64,000 nucleotides of DNA. Origin: Pseudomonadota bacterium. GTDB lineage: Bacteria > Pseudomonadota > Gammaproteobacteria > Steroidobacterales > Steroidobacteraceae. The notes beneath the pieces are model-generated. The model had not been told where the DNA came from, ran no database searches, and worked only from the letters and a program-made list of their open reading frames with translations. The translations under genes and the position numbers were made by a program. Positions 17,759-27,198 of this stretch are shown piece by piece. Position 1 is the first letter of the stretch; each line of letters starts with the position of its first letter. Where the stretch lies: NCBI GenBank assembly GCA_016704655.1, contig JADIZR010000017.1, positions 1-64,000 on the forward strand, in the 5' to 3' direction.

Positions 17759-19186
17759 TCAGGCGGCGACTTTCTGGCTTTTCTGCGCAGCGTGATCCGC
17801 GAGCACCTGCGAGACACAGCCGGTCACCTTTCGGGCCGTGTCGAGGTGCAGGAACTCGTTCGGCCCGTGCGCGTTCGAGTTCGGGCCGAGCACGCCCGTG
17901 ATCAGGAACTGCGTGCCCGGGAATTTCTCGCCGAGCATGCCCATGAACGGGATGCTGCCGCCGGTGCCCATGTACATCGATTCCTTGCCGAAGAACGCGC
18001 GTGACGCACGCTGCATCGATTGCTCGAGCCACGGTGCAAACGACGGCGCATTCCAGCCAGCCATCGCCGATTCCACATTGAAGCTGACCCTGGCGCCGTA
18101 CGGCGGATCCTGTTCGAGCGCGTGCTTGAGCGCAGCCGAGGCAACCTTCGGGTCCATCGTCGGCGTCAGCCGGAACGACAGCTTGAGACTCGTGTAGGGC
18201 CGCAGGACGTTGCCGGCGCTGCGGAAGGGCGGGATGCCCTCGGCGCCCGTCACGCTCAGCGTGGGGCGCCACGTGCTGTTGAGCGTCAATTCCAGCGGAT
18301 CGTTGGACATCGGGCGCATGCCGTGCACGAACGGGATACGGCCAGCGACGACCGGGCCAAGCACCTTGGCAGCGGCTTCAGCCTGAGCTCGGCGATCGGC
18401 CGGGATCGGCGTATTCAGTTCGTCGACCAGTATGGCGCCGGAGTGCATGTCCTCGACGCGCGCGAGCAGTTCACGCAGCACACGCATGCTCGACGGCACG
18501 ATGCCGCTGGCCATGCCGGAATGAACGCCTTCGGTCAGCACGTCGGCCCGTAGCGTGCCGATCAGGTTGCCGCGCAACGACGTGGTGCACCACAGCTGCT
18601 CGTAATTGCCGCACTCGGCGTCGAGACAGACGACCAGGCTCGGCGTGCCCAGGCGCGAGCCCAGCGCATCGATGTGGGCGGGCAGGTCGGGGCTGCCGCT
18701 TTCTTCGCTGGCCTCGATCAGGACGACGCAGCGGGCGTGTGGAATTTTCTGCTCGCGCAGCGCGCTGATCGCAGCGATGGATGAGAAAAGCGCGTAGCCG
18801 TCGTCGGCGCCGCCACGGCCATACAGCTTGCCGTCGCGGATCACCGGCGTCCACGGGTCGAGACCGTCCGACCAGCCGGTGAACTCCGGCTGCTTGTCGA
18901 GGTGGCCGTACATCAGGACGCAATCGTTCACGTCACCCGGGACGTCGACCATCAACACCGGCGTGCGGCCCGGCAGTCGCAGCACCTCCACTTTCGAGCC
19001 GGTGGGTGCGTGAGCTGTGGCCCAGTGCGTCATCAACTGGACCGCGGCTTCCATGTGACCGTGCGCTTCCCAGTCCGGGTCGAAGAGCGGTGACTTGTTC
19101 GGGATGCGGACGTACTCGATCAACTGCGGCAGGATCGAGTCCGACCAGGTTGCGTCGATGAAGCTTGTGGCTTTGGAAATATCCAT
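17759..19186 (-). CDS. M20 family metallopeptidase (dipeptidase-like)
   Basis: 475 residues from the ATG at 19186; a TTG three codons upstream is possible. Metal-ligand motifs of the M20 clan are present: LMYGHLDKQPE near residue 95, GRGGADDGYA near 125 and ASEESGSPD (general-base Glu) near 160. A dimerisation domain with GVHSGMASGI follows, and the C-terminal ligand region is GTGGSIPFMGML and HGPNEFLHL. This pattern fits the carnosinase-like/CPG2-type dipeptidases. Cytoplasmic zinc-dependent hydrolysis of small peptides is expected; the substrate is not known. Confidence 0.9.
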   Translation of the reverse strand: MDISKATSFIDATWSDSILPQLIEYVRIPNKSPLFDPDWEAHGHMEAAVQLMTHWATAHAPTGSKVEVLRLPGRTPVLMVDVPGDVNDCVLMYGHLDKQPEFTGWSDGLDPWTPVIRDGKLYGRGGADDGYALFSSIAAISALREQKIPHARCVVLIEASEESGSPDLPAHIDALGSRLGTPSLVVCLDAECGNYEQLWCTTSLRGNLIGTLRADVLTEGVHSGMASGIVPSSMRVLRELLARVEDMHSGAILVDELNTPIPADRRAQAEAAAKVLGPVVAGRIPFVHGMRPMSNDPLELTLNSTWRPTLSVTGAEGIPPFRSAGNVLRPYTSLKLSFRLTPTMDPKVASAALKHALEQDPPYGARVSFNVESAMAGWNAPSFAPWLEQSMQRASRAFFGKESMYMGTGGSIPFMGMLGEKFPGTQFLITGVLGPNSNAHGPNEFLHLDTARKVTGCVSQVLADHAAQKSQKVAA

Positions 19187-19195
19187 ATTAAACAA

Positions 19196-19230
19196 GTGAT
19201 TAGTGATTAGTGATTAGTGATTAGTGATCA
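19196..19230. repeat. Heptanucleotide tandem repeat (GTGATTA)
   Basis: Four perfect GTGATTA units followed by one GTGATCA, in the gap between the M20 peptidase start and the tatD stop. The same unit recurs as seven perfect copies at 50896-50944. It encodes nothing recognisable. Confidence 0.9.
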
Positions 19231-19246
19231 GAGGCAGGCGCTTCGT

Positions 19247-20062
19247 TTACCTGGCAGCGGCGTCCGGGAAGCCGAAGAACTTTAACGCATTGCGCGTCGT
19301 CGCTGCGGCAACGGCCGGAAAGTCCTCGCCCCGGCAGGCCGCAATCACCTTGACCACATGGGGCAGGAACTTGGGCTCGTTCCGGCGATGAGCGGGCCTG
19401 GGTTGCAGGTCGCGCGGCAGCAGGTACGGGGCGTCCGTCTCCACCATCAAGCGGTCGAGCTGGATTTCGCGCATCAGTTCGCGCAGGTGCTGACCCCGGC
19501 GTTCGTCGCAGATCCAGCCGGTGATGCCGATCGACAGACCCAGTTCCAGGTAGTCACGCAATTCGCGCCCGTCGCCGGTGAAGCAATGTGCAACGCCGCC
19601 AGCGAGGCGTGGCAGGTAATCCTTGAGAATGGCGACCAAGGCGTCGTGACCGTCGCGCTGGTGCAGGAACACCGGTTTGCCGCTCTCTACGGCCAGTTCC
19701 AGCTGCCAGCGGAAGGCGCGCTCCTGGTCTGCGTGCGGGGAGAAGTTGCGGAAGTAGTCGAGGCCGCACTCACCGGTCGCACCGACCTCCGGCGCCGCCA
19801 GCAACTCGCGCAGGCGCGGCAGGTCGTCGGTGCGGAGTTCACTCGCATGGTGGGGATGGACACCAGCCGTCGCCCGAAACATGGCCGGATCGGTCCGCAC
19901 GAGGTCGATGGCGCGCCGGGTGCTGTCGAGCGTGCTGCCCGTGATCACCATGTGGCGCACGCCGGACGTCACCGCGGCAGCCACGACCTCGACACGGTCG
20001 TGGTCGAAGCTGTCGTGGGCGAGATTGAGGCCGATGTCGACCAGGGTGGGGGCCGGAGGCAT
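19247..20062 (-). CDS. tatD: TatD family metal-dependent DNase/hydrolase
   Basis: 271 residues. TIM-barrel metallohydrolase with the family motifs: DIGLNLAHDSF at the N-terminus (H of the usual HxH replaced by N-x-A as in some TatD proteins), GVHPHHAS near residue 67, GATGECGLDYFRNF near 92-105, FLHQRDGHD near 135, GGVAHCFTG near 155 and MVETDAPYLLPRD near 208-220. TatD proteins are Mg-dependent 3'-5' exonucleases acting on damaged DNA or RNA. Divergent from the exporter operon that starts at 20114. Confidence 0.92.
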   Translation of the reverse strand: MPPAPTLVDIGLNLAHDSFDHDRVEVVAAAVTSGVRHMVITGSTLDSTRRAIDLVRTDPAMFRATAGVHPHHASELRTDDLPRLRELLAAPEVGATGECGLDYFRNFSPHADQERAFRWQLELAVESGKPVFLHQRDGHDALVAILKDYLPRLAGGVAHCFTGDGRELRDYLELGLSIGITGWICDERRGQHLRELMREIQLDRLMVETDAPYLLPRDLQPRPAHRRNEPKFLPHVVKVIAACRGEDFPAVAAATTRNALKFFGFPDAAAR

Positions 20063-20113
20063 GCAGTGTCAGCTGTGTTAGATTGCGGCGCTTTCCCAGA
20101 CTAGCGAGTACGC

Positions 20114-21340
20114 ATGGCACTGGACAAGGCAGCGCTGGAGAGCCTGCGCCGCGATCGCGATCCGGGCACGGCAGAATACCGGCCGCGCGGCGGTTCGCGC
20201 CGCAAGCTCTGGTACGTGCTCGCCGCGATCGCGGTGGTCGCGGCCGTGCTGGCCTGGCGCTCGTTCAACAGCGCCGTGCCGGTGCAGACGGTCACCGTCG
20301 AATCGCCAACCTCAGCCAGCGGCGCCGTCCTCAATGCGTCGGGGTACGTCGTGGCGCGGCGGTTGGCGACGGTCAGTTCGAAAGTCACCGGCCGGGTCGC
20401 CGAGGTGCTGTTCGAAGAAGGCGCCGAGGTCGAGGCGGGCCAGGTGCTCGCACGCCTCGAACGCTCCACGGTCGACGCCCAGCTCAACGTGTCCACGAGC
20501 AGTGCCGAAGCGGCGCGACGCAACCTGCGCGAAATCGAGGTGCGGCTGGCCGATGCGCGCCGGACGCTCGAACGCAACCGCTCGCTGGTCGAGCGCAAGC
20601 TGGTGGCACAGAGCGTGCTCGACAGCTCCGAAGCCGAGGTCGCCGCGCTCAGCGCTCGCCTGGCGGCCGCGCGCTCCGAGGTCGACGTCGCCATGGCGCA
20701 GGTCGGACTGGGTAAGCAGGAACTCGCCGACCTCGAGATTCGTGCGCCCTTCAAGGGCGTGGTGATTTCGAAGGACGCGCAGCCCGGCGAGATGGTCTCG
20801 CCGATGTCGGCCGGCGGTGGCTTCACCCGCACGGGCGTGGCGACGATCGTCGACATGGACTCGCGCGAAGTCGAAGTGGACGTCAACGAGTCGTACATCA
20901 ATCGCGTCAGTGCCGGACAGAAGGTCGAGTGCGTGCTCGATGCCTATCCCGACCTGAAGATTCCCGCGCACGTCATCAGCATCGTGCCGACGGCCGACCG
21001 CCAGAAGGCGACCGTGCGCGTGCGCATCGGCCTCGACCAGCTGGATCCGCGCATCCTGCCGGACATGGGCATCAAGGTCAGTTTCTTCGAGGACGGCGCG
21101 CAACCTGCGCTGAAGAACGCGATCCTCGTGCCTGCGAATGCGATCGTCACGGAAGGCGAGGCGAGCTATGCCTGGGTCGTGCGCGACGGCAAGGTCGAGA
21201 AGCGCGCGGTCAAGACCGGTGCGGCGACGGACGGACAGGTGCCGGTCACGGACGGTCTCACCGATGGCGAGTCGATCGTCGTCGATGCGCCGAAGCGACT
21301 GCGTGACGGCGCGACCGTGGAGCTGAAGGCGGCGACATGA
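20114..21340 (+). CDS. HlyD/MacA-type periplasmic adaptor subunit
   Basis: 408 residues. One N-terminal membrane helix (LWYVLAAIAVVAAVLAWRSF, about residues 34-53) anchors the protein. A lipoyl half (GYVVARRLATVSSKVTGRV), a coiled-coil hairpin (about 120-205, rich in Ala, Glu and Arg), a second lipoyl half (LEIRAPFKGVVISKDAQPGE) and beta-barrel domains follow. This is the membrane-fusion protein of a MacAB-like ABC exporter: it would bridge the inner-membrane transporter and an outer-membrane channel (not encoded here). First of four genes; overlaps the ATPase gene by four bases (ATGA). Confidence 0.92.
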   Translation: MALDKAALESLRRDRDPGTAEYRPRGGSRRKLWYVLAAIAVVAAVLAWRSFNSAVPVQTVTVESPTSASGAVLNASGYVVARRLATVSSKVTGRVAEVLFEEGAEVEAGQVLARLERSTVDAQLNVSTSSAEAARRNLREIEVRLADARRTLERNRSLVERKLVAQSVLDSSEAEVAALSARLAAARSEVDVAMAQVGLGKQELADLEIRAPFKGVVISKDAQPGEMVSPMSAGGGFTRTGVATIVDMDSREVEVDVNESYINRVSAGQKVECVLDAYPDLKIPAHVISIVPTADRQKATVRVRIGLDQLDPRILPDMGIKVSFFEDGAQPALKNAILVPANAIVTEGEASYAWVVRDGKVEKRAVKTGAATDGQVPVTDGLTDGESIVVDAPKRLRDGATVELKAAT

Positions 21341-22050
21341 ACGCCATGCCGGTCGAGGTCGCGGCGGGAACCTCCATTGTCCGCATCCGCGACCTGGTGA
21401 AGGATTACCGACGCGGCGCCGAGACCGTGCGGGTCCTCGACGGGCTCTCGCTCGACATCCAGCAGGGCGATTTCGTCGCGCTGATGGGGCCCTCGGGCTC
21501 AGGCAAGTCGACGCTGCTCAACCTCATCGGCGGCCTCGACCGTCCAACGTCGGGCACGCTCGAGGTCGACGGCCTGCGCGTCGACGAGCTGTCGGAAGGT
21601 TCGCTCGGCCGCTGGCGCGCCGACCACGTCGGCTTCATCTTCCAGATGTACAACCTGTTGCCCGTGCTCACCGCCGAGCGAAACGTCGAATTGCCGCTGC
21701 TGCTCACGAATCTCGACCGCGAGCAGCGCATGCGTCGCGTGGCAGCCGCACTCAAGCTCGTCGGTCTCGAGCATCGCGCCAGGCACCGCCCGCGCGAGCT
21801 GTCGGGTGGCCAGGAACAGCGTGTCGGCATCGCGCGGGCCATCGTCACCGACCCGACGCTGCTGCTGTGCGACGAGCCCACCGGCGATCTCGACCGCAAG
21901 TCGGGCGACGAGATCCTGAACCTGCTCGAGGCGCTCAACGCCGAGTACGGCAAGACCATCATCATGGTCACGCACGATCCGCACGCCGCCGAACGCGCGC
22001 ACCGCGTCATCCACCTCGACAAGGGCATGCTGAGCGAAGGATCGGGATGA
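21337..22050 (+). CDS. ABC transporter ATP-binding protein (MacB/LolD family)
   Basis: 237 residues. Walker A GPSGSGKST near residue 52, Q-loop FIFQMYNLLPVLTAERN near 95-111, signature LSGGQEQRVGIARAI near 150-164, Walker B LLLCDEPTGDLD near 169-180 and the H-loop VTHDP near 208. The NLLPVLTAERNVELPLLL stretch is characteristic of the MacB/LolD group that powers mechanotransmission with FtsX-like permeases. Overlaps both neighbours by four bases. Confidence 0.95.
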   Translation: MNAMPVEVAAGTSIVRIRDLVKDYRRGAETVRVLDGLSLDIQQGDFVALMGPSGSGKSTLLNLIGGLDRPTSGTLEVDGLRVDELSEGSLGRWRADHVGFIFQMYNLLPVLTAERNVELPLLLTNLDREQRMRRVAAALKLVGLEHRARHRPRELSGGQEQRVGIARAIVTDPTLLLCDEPTGDLDRKSGDEILNLLEALNAEYGKTIIMVTHDPHAAERAHRVIHLDKGMLSEGSG

Positions 22051-23207
22051 TCGGCAAGTACCTGCCGTTGCTGGCGTCGAGCCTGCGCCGCAAGCGACTG
22101 CGCACGTTCTTCACGATCGCCTCGATCCTGGTCGCGTTCCTGTTGTACGGGCTCGCGGCGTCCCTGCAGTTTGCGCTGAAGTCGGGCGTCGACGTCGCCG
22201 GCGCCGACCGGCTGCTGGCGATGCACAAGGTCTCCTTCACCCAGCTGCTGCCGGCGAGTTACGAGAGCCGCATCAAGGCCGTCGACGGCGTCGTGGCCGT
22301 CTCGCCGCAGACCTGGTTCGGCGCGTGGTTCCGCGACGAACGCAACCAGTTCCCCACGTTTCCGAGCGATCCCGAGGCCTACCTCCGCATTTATCCGGAG
22401 ATCAAGCTCGCCGAAGAGCAGAAGCAGGCGTGGTTCGCCGATCGCGCCGGCGCGCTGGTCGGACGCGCCATCGCCGACCTCTACGGCTGGAAGGTCGGTG
22501 ACCAGGTGCCGTTGCGGTCAGCCATCTGGCGCCGGCTGGATGGCTCCGATACCTGGGACGTCACCGTGCGGGCCATCTACGACCTGCCCGAGGGCGGCGA
22601 CACCCGGCAGATCGTGCTGCACCAGGACTACTTCGAGGAAGCGAAACAGCAGGCCAAGGGCCTGATCGGCTGGTACGTCATCAAGATCGACGACGTGAAC
22701 CGCGCGCAGGCGATCAGCCGGCAGATCGACCTGATGTTTGCCAATTCGCCGGCGGAGACCAAGACCTCGTCGGAGCGCGCGATGGCGCAGTCGTTCGTCA
22801 ACCAGGTGGGCAACATCGGGGCGATCCTGTCGGCGATCGTCGCGGCGGTGTTTTTCACGATGCTGCTGGTGACGGCCAACACCATGGCGCAATCCGTGCG
22901 TGAACGCACGAACGAACTCGCAGTGCTGAAGACGCTGGGCTTCAGCAATGGCGGCGTGCTCGGCATGGTGCTGGCGGAGTCGGTGCTGGTGACTGCGCTC
23001 GGGGGCCTGCTTGGCATGTTCTGCGCCTGGTGGATCGGCGTGCAGTTCGGCCCGACCCTCGACCAGTACCTGCCGGGCTTCCGCGTCCCGCCCGAGGCGT
23101 TCACGAAATCGGTGCTGTACATGCTGGCACTCGGCGTGGTCGCGGGCGCGGTCCCGGCCTGGCAGGCGATGCGCCTGCGCATCGTCGAAGCGCTGCGCCG
23201 GGATTGA
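22047..23207 (+). CDS. FtsX-like ABC permease (first of two)
   Basis: 386 residues from the ATG at 22047. An N-terminal membrane helix (TFFTIASILVAFLLYGLAAS) is followed by a large periplasmic domain of about 230 residues and three C-terminal helices including IVAAVFFTMLLVTANTMAQS, with the ERTNELAVLKTLGFSN coupling motif typical of MacB/FtsX permeases. Probably forms a heterodimer with the next gene product. The substrate of this exporter is unknown. Confidence 0.92.
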   Translation: MIGKYLPLLASSLRRKRLRTFFTIASILVAFLLYGLAASLQFALKSGVDVAGADRLLAMHKVSFTQLLPASYESRIKAVDGVVAVSPQTWFGAWFRDERNQFPTFPSDPEAYLRIYPEIKLAEEQKQAWFADRAGALVGRAIADLYGWKVGDQVPLRSAIWRRLDGSDTWDVTVRAIYDLPEGGDTRQIVLHQDYFEEAKQQAKGLIGWYVIKIDDVNRAQAISRQIDLMFANSPAETKTSSERAMAQSFVNQVGNIGAILSAIVAAVFFTMLLVTANTMAQSVRERTNELAVLKTLGFSNGGVLGMVLAESVLVTALGGLLGMFCAWWIGVQFGPTLDQYLPGFRVPPEAFTKSVLYMLALGVVAGAVPAWQAMRLRIVEALRRD

Positions 23208-23214
23208 GGTCGCC

Positions 23215-24411
23215 ATGAGTCTTCGCTCCGCCTTCAACCAGCTGGTCACGGTCACCGCGATGAATATGCGGAACCTGCCGTCGAGGGTCGGGACGTCGCT
23301 GGTCGCCGTCATCGGCATCGGTGGCGTGGTGGCTGTGCTGGTCTCCTTGCTGTCGATGGGGGAGGGCTTTCGTGCGGCGCTCGATCTTTCGGGCCGCGAG
23401 GACGTCGCCATGATCCTGCGCGGCGGCTCGCCGGATGAACTTTCCAGCTCCATCGGGCGCGAGGAGTACAACGCGATCGTCATTGCTCCCGGGATTGCGC
23501 GTGACGCGCGCGGCCCGATCGTTTCGGGCGAGCTGTATTCGATCGTGGACCTGCCGATGCGCAGCACCGGGACAGGCGCCAACGTGCCGCTGCGCGGCGT
23601 CGGCGAACGCGGCCCGGAACTGCGCGACGGTTTCCACATCGTCGCTGGCCGCATGTTCCAGAGCGGGCAGAACGAAGTGATCGTCGGTCGCGGCGCCTTC
23701 TCGCAGTTCGAAAACGTCGACCTCGGGCGCGAGGTGAAATGGGGCTCGCAGAAATGGCGCGTCGTGGGCGTCTTCGAGGCGGGCGGCAGCGTTTCCGAAT
23801 CCGAGATCTGGACCGACGCGGTCGTCCTGCGCGGGATCTACCGGCGCGGCAACACCGTGCAGATCATCCGTGCCCAGCTCACTTCGGCGGAGGCATTGCC
23901 AATAGTTCGCGCGGCCCTCGAAAAGGATCCGCGACTCAATGTCTCGGTGCGCAGCGAAAAGGCTTTCTATGCGGACCAGTCGCGAATCCTGCTCGCCCTG
24001 ATCAAGTACGTCGGCACGACCATTGCGGTGCTGATGGGCGTGGGCGCGGTGTTCGCGGCGCTCAACACCATGTATTCGGCGGTTTCTACCCGCACGCGCG
24101 AGATCGCAACGTTGCGGGCGCTCGGCTTCGGCGCAGCGCCCGTCGTCACCTCCGTGCTGCTCGAGTCGGCGGTGCTCGGATTGCTGGGTGGCGTCGTGGG
24201 CGGATTGCTCGTGTACTTTGGCCTGAACGGCTACCAGGCGACGACGCTGAATTTCGGCAGCTTCAGCCAGCTCACGTTCGCGTTCACCGTCACGCCCCGA
24301 CTGCTGGTGACCGGCCTCTGGTACTCGCTCATACTCGGCATCGTGGGCGGCCTGCTGCCGGGGATCCGGGCCGCGCGAATGCCGGTGACGACCGGCCTGA
24401 GGGAACTGTAA
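23215..24411 (+). CDS. FtsX-like ABC permease (second of two)
   Basis: 398 residues from the ATG at 23215. Same architecture as the preceding permease: N-terminal helix (VGTSLVAVIGIGGVVAVLVS), periplasmic domain, then three helices, with TRTREIATLRALGFGA as the coupling motif before the second helix. Two different permeases with one ATPase imply an asymmetric transporter. The last gene of the four-gene exporter operon, followed after three bases by the YgjP-like gene. Confidence 0.92.
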   Translation: MSLRSAFNQLVTVTAMNMRNLPSRVGTSLVAVIGIGGVVAVLVSLLSMGEGFRAALDLSGREDVAMILRGGSPDELSSSIGREEYNAIVIAPGIARDARGPIVSGELYSIVDLPMRSTGTGANVPLRGVGERGPELRDGFHIVAGRMFQSGQNEVIVGRGAFSQFENVDLGREVKWGSQKWRVVGVFEAGGSVSESEIWTDAVVLRGIYRRGNTVQIIRAQLTSAEALPIVRAALEKDPRLNVSVRSEKAFYADQSRILLALIKYVGTTIAVLMGVGAVFAALNTMYSAVSTRTREIATLRALGFGAAPVVTSVLLESAVLGLLGGVVGGLLVYFGLNGYQATTLNFGSFSQLTFAFTVTPRLLVTGLWYSLILGIVGGLLPGIRAARMPVTTGLREL

Positions 24412-24414
24412 CCA

Positions 24415-25188
24415 ATGCGTAGCCAGGGTCGCGGCGCCGCCGGGAAATCGCCTGGCGCGCACCCGCTGCAAATGACGCTCTGGACCGACCGGGAGGTCGG
24501 CGTCGCGTGGAACGTGCGCATCAGCCGGCGCGCGCGCCGCATGTCGATGCGCGTGTTCCCCGGGGGCCGCGTCGAAGTCGTCGTGCCACAGGGGGCCGGA
24601 CTGCCCGCGGTCGAGCGTTTCGTCGCCCGGCACCGCGACTGGGCCGAGCGTCGCTCAAAGGAGTTGTTGCAGCTGGCGCCGCAGGCGGCAGAGCGCCAGC
24701 CTCAGGCGTTGGCATTCCGCTTGCTCGACCAGCAGTGGTCCGTCGAGTACGTGCCTGGTCGGCGCGTACGGACGGAACAGGTTGGCGATTCGAGGCTGCG
24801 TGTGCACTCACCCGCAGTCACCGACCGCTACGCGAGCCAGGCACTGGTGCCGTGGCTCACGCAGCTTGCTCGCCACGAACTTTCCCATCGCCTGCGACCG
24901 CTCGCGACCGAGGTCGGCATCGACTACTCACGCATGACCGTGCGGCGGCAGCGCACGCGGTGGGGCAGTTGTTCGACGCGGGGCACCATCAGCCTCAATG
25001 TCTGCCTGTTGTTCCAGCGCCCGGAGGTGGTGCGCTACCTGATGATCCACGAACTCTGCCATCGCCGGCACATGAACCACTCGAAGCGGTTCTGGTCGCT
25101 GGTCGCCGCGCTCGAGCCGGGCTGGAAGCCGCTCGACGTCGAACTGCTGCAGGGCTGGCGGCACGTGCCGGCCTGGGTCTTTCCATGA
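24415..25188 (+). CDS. YgjP-like metallopeptidase (M48/SprT-related)
   Basis: 257 residues. The C-terminal half carries RTRWGSCSTRGTISLN near residue 180-195 and the zinc motif HELCHRRHMNHSKRFW near 218-233, with a downstream aromatic-rich end. This is the YgjP/DUF45 family of cytosolic putative metalloproteases related to SprT. The first about 40 residues are poorly conserved, so the true start could be at a later in-frame codon such as MTLWTDRE. Overlaps the next gene by four bases. Confidence 0.85.
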   Translation: MRSQGRGAAGKSPGAHPLQMTLWTDREVGVAWNVRISRRARRMSMRVFPGGRVEVVVPQGAGLPAVERFVARHRDWAERRSKELLQLAPQAAERQPQALAFRLLDQQWSVEYVPGRRVRTEQVGDSRLRVHSPAVTDRYASQALVPWLTQLARHELSHRLRPLATEVGIDYSRMTVRRQRTRWGSCSTRGTISLNVCLLFQRPEVVRYLMIHELCHRRHMNHSKRFWSLVAALEPGWKPLDVELLQGWRHVPAWVFP

Positions 25189-26066
25189 GCGAGTCGCGCG
25201 ACGACCACGGCGGGTCACGCAAGCCGTCGCTGGGGGCTTTCGTCGAACTCGAGGGCGAGCGCATTCACTGGGACCTCGGCGAATCGCTGAGCTATGGCGA
25301 ATACCTCCACCTGGACAAGTTGCTCGGCGCGCAGCAGCCGCTGTCCGGCCAGCACGACGAGATGCTGTTCATCGTGATGCACCAGGCCTCCGAGCTGTGG
25401 ATGAAGCTCTGCGTGCACGAGCTGCAGGCGGCGATGGCGCAGATTCGCGGCGACGACCTCGGCCCGGCCTTCAAGATGCTGGCGCGGGTTTCACGCGTAC
25501 AGCAGCAACTCGCGCAATCGTGGGACGTGCTCAGCACGATGACGCCGGCGGATTACTCGGCGTTTCGCGACTCGCTGGGCAAGTCGTCGGGCTTCCAGAG
25601 TTTCCAGTACCGGACGCTCGAATACCTGATCGGCAACAAGAACGCGGCGATGATCGAAGTGCACCGGCGGACACCGGTAATCTACTCGCAGTTGCACGCA
25701 GCACTGCACAGTCCCAGCCTGTACGACGAGGCGCTGCGGCTGCTGGGGCGCCGCGGCTTCCCGATTTCCGCTGCAGTGCTGGAGCGCGACTGGAGCCAGC
25801 CGTACGCGGAGCATCCCGACGTCACGGCGGCATGGCTCGCCGTCTATCGCAACATCGACGAGCACTGGGACCTGTACGAGCTGGCCGAGAAGCTGGTCGA
25901 CCTCGACCAGCGCTTCCAGCTGTGGCGGTTCGCCCACCTGAAGACGGTCGAGCGGATCATCGGCTACAAGCGCGGGACGGGCGGGTCCAGCGGCGTGGCG
26001 TACCTGGCCAAGGCGCTCGAGCTGCGTTTCTTTCCGGAGCTCTGGAGCGTCCGAACCTCGATCTGA
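25185..26066 (+). CDS. kynA: Tryptophan 2,3-dioxygenase
   Basis: 293 residues from the ATG at 25185. Heme enzyme that opens the indole ring of L-tryptophan to N-formylkynurenine. Family motifs: SYGEYLHLDKLLGAQ near residue 38, DEMLFIVMHQASELWMKL near 58-75 (the active-site His is in MHQASELW), SGFQSFQYRTLEYLIGNKN near 140 and LWRFAHLKTVERIIGYKRGT near 246, containing the proximal heme His. No other kynurenine gene is nearby. The overlap with the YgjP-like gene suggests cotranscription. Confidence 0.95.
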   Translation: MSESRDDHGGSRKPSLGAFVELEGERIHWDLGESLSYGEYLHLDKLLGAQQPLSGQHDEMLFIVMHQASELWMKLCVHELQAAMAQIRGDDLGPAFKMLARVSRVQQQLAQSWDVLSTMTPADYSAFRDSLGKSSGFQSFQYRTLEYLIGNKNAAMIEVHRRTPVIYSQLHAALHSPSLYDEALRLLGRRGFPISAAVLERDWSQPYAEHPDVTAAWLAVYRNIDEHWDLYELAEKLVDLDQRFQLWRFAHLKTVERIIGYKRGTGGSSGVAYLAKALELRFFPELWSVRTSI

Positions 26067-26120
26067 CGCGTGTAGAATGCGCGGCTTTCGGGCCATGCCG
26101 GCCCCACCAGGCGCGCGTCA

Positions 26121-27185
26121 ATGCAGGAAAGACTCCAGAACATCAACGTCGTCTCGAGCGAGCTGCTGCCGACGCCGGAGGCGATCAAGCGCGATCTGCC
26201 CCTGACGCAGGCCGCCGAGGACTTCGTGTATCGCAGCCGCCAGGCAGTTCGCAGGATCCTCGATCGTGACGACCCGCGCCTGTTCATCGTCGTCGGCCCG
26301 TGCTCGATCCACGATCCGGTCGCCGCGCGCGAGTACGCGCAGCGCCTGGCCGGGCTCGCCGCGAAAGTCGACAGGACGATGCTGCTCGTCATGCGCGTTT
26401 ATTTTGAGAAGCCACGGACGACGGTGGGCTGGAAGGGCCTCATCAACGATCCCGACATGGACGACTCCTTCCACGTCGAGAAGGGCATCCGCGTGGCGCG
26501 CGAGCTGCTGCTGTTCCTCGCCGACCTCGGCGTGCCGGCGGCCACCGAAGCGCTCGACCCGATCATGCCGCAGTACCTGTCTGAACTGATCACGTGGACG
26601 GCGATTGGCGCACGCACGACTGAATCGCAGACGCATCGCGAAATGGCGAGCGGACTCTCGACGCCCGTGGGCTTCAAGAACGGCACGGACGGCTCGTTGA
26701 CGGTCGCGATCAACGCACTGCAGTCGGTGCGCCACCCGCACCACTTCCTGGGCATCACGCAGCAAGGCCAGTCCGCCGTGTTCCGCACGCGCGGCAACAA
26801 GTACGGCCACATCGTGTTGCGCGGCGGCGGTTCGCGCACGAACTACGATTCCGTGAGCCTCGCGCTGGCCGAGCGTGAGCTCGACAAGGCCGGACTGCCA
26901 GCCAACATCGTCGTCGACTGCAGCCACGGCAATTCCAACAAGGATCCCGGTCTGCAGCCGCTCGTCGCCGAAAACCTGGTCAACCAGATCCTCGAGGGCA
27001 ATCGGTCGCTGGTGGGGTTCATGCTCGAGAGCAACCTGCACTGGGGCAGCCAGCCGCTCAGCAGCGATCGCAGTCAGCTGCAGTATGGAGTCTCGGTGAC
27101 GGATGCCTGCGTCGACTGGGCGACGACCGAGAGCCTGCTGCTCTCGCTGGACCAACGGCTGCGCTCCGCGCCGCGGTTTAAATAG
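26121..27185 (+). CDS. 3-deoxy-7-phosphoheptulonate (DAHP) synthase, AroAI/AroG type
   Basis: 354 residues. First enzyme of the shikimate pathway, condensing phosphoenolpyruvate and erythrose 4-phosphate. Class I motifs: VVGPCSIHDPVAAREYA near residue 56, RVYFEKPRTTVGWKGLINDP near 93-112, EALDPIMPQYL near 143, GARTTESQTHREMASGLS near 160-177, VDCSHGNSNKDP near 266 and LESNLHWGSQ near 304. Feedback specificity (Phe, Tyr or Trp) cannot be assigned from these motifs alone. A -10-like TAGAAT lies at 26073-26078, suggesting its own promoter. Confidence 0.94.
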   Translation: MQERLQNINVVSSELLPTPEAIKRDLPLTQAAEDFVYRSRQAVRRILDRDDPRLFIVVGPCSIHDPVAAREYAQRLAGLAAKVDRTMLLVMRVYFEKPRTTVGWKGLINDPDMDDSFHVEKGIRVARELLLFLADLGVPAATEALDPIMPQYLSELITWTAIGARTTESQTHREMASGLSTPVGFKNGTDGSLTVAINALQSVRHPHHFLGITQQGQSAVFRTRGNKYGHIVLRGGGSRTNYDSVSLALAERELDKAGLPANIVVDCSHGNSNKDPGLQPLVAENLVNQILEGNRSLVGFMLESNLHWGSQPLSSDRSQLQYGVSVTDACVDWATTESLLLSLDQRLRSAPRFK

Positions 27186-27198
27186 GTGACGCCATTTC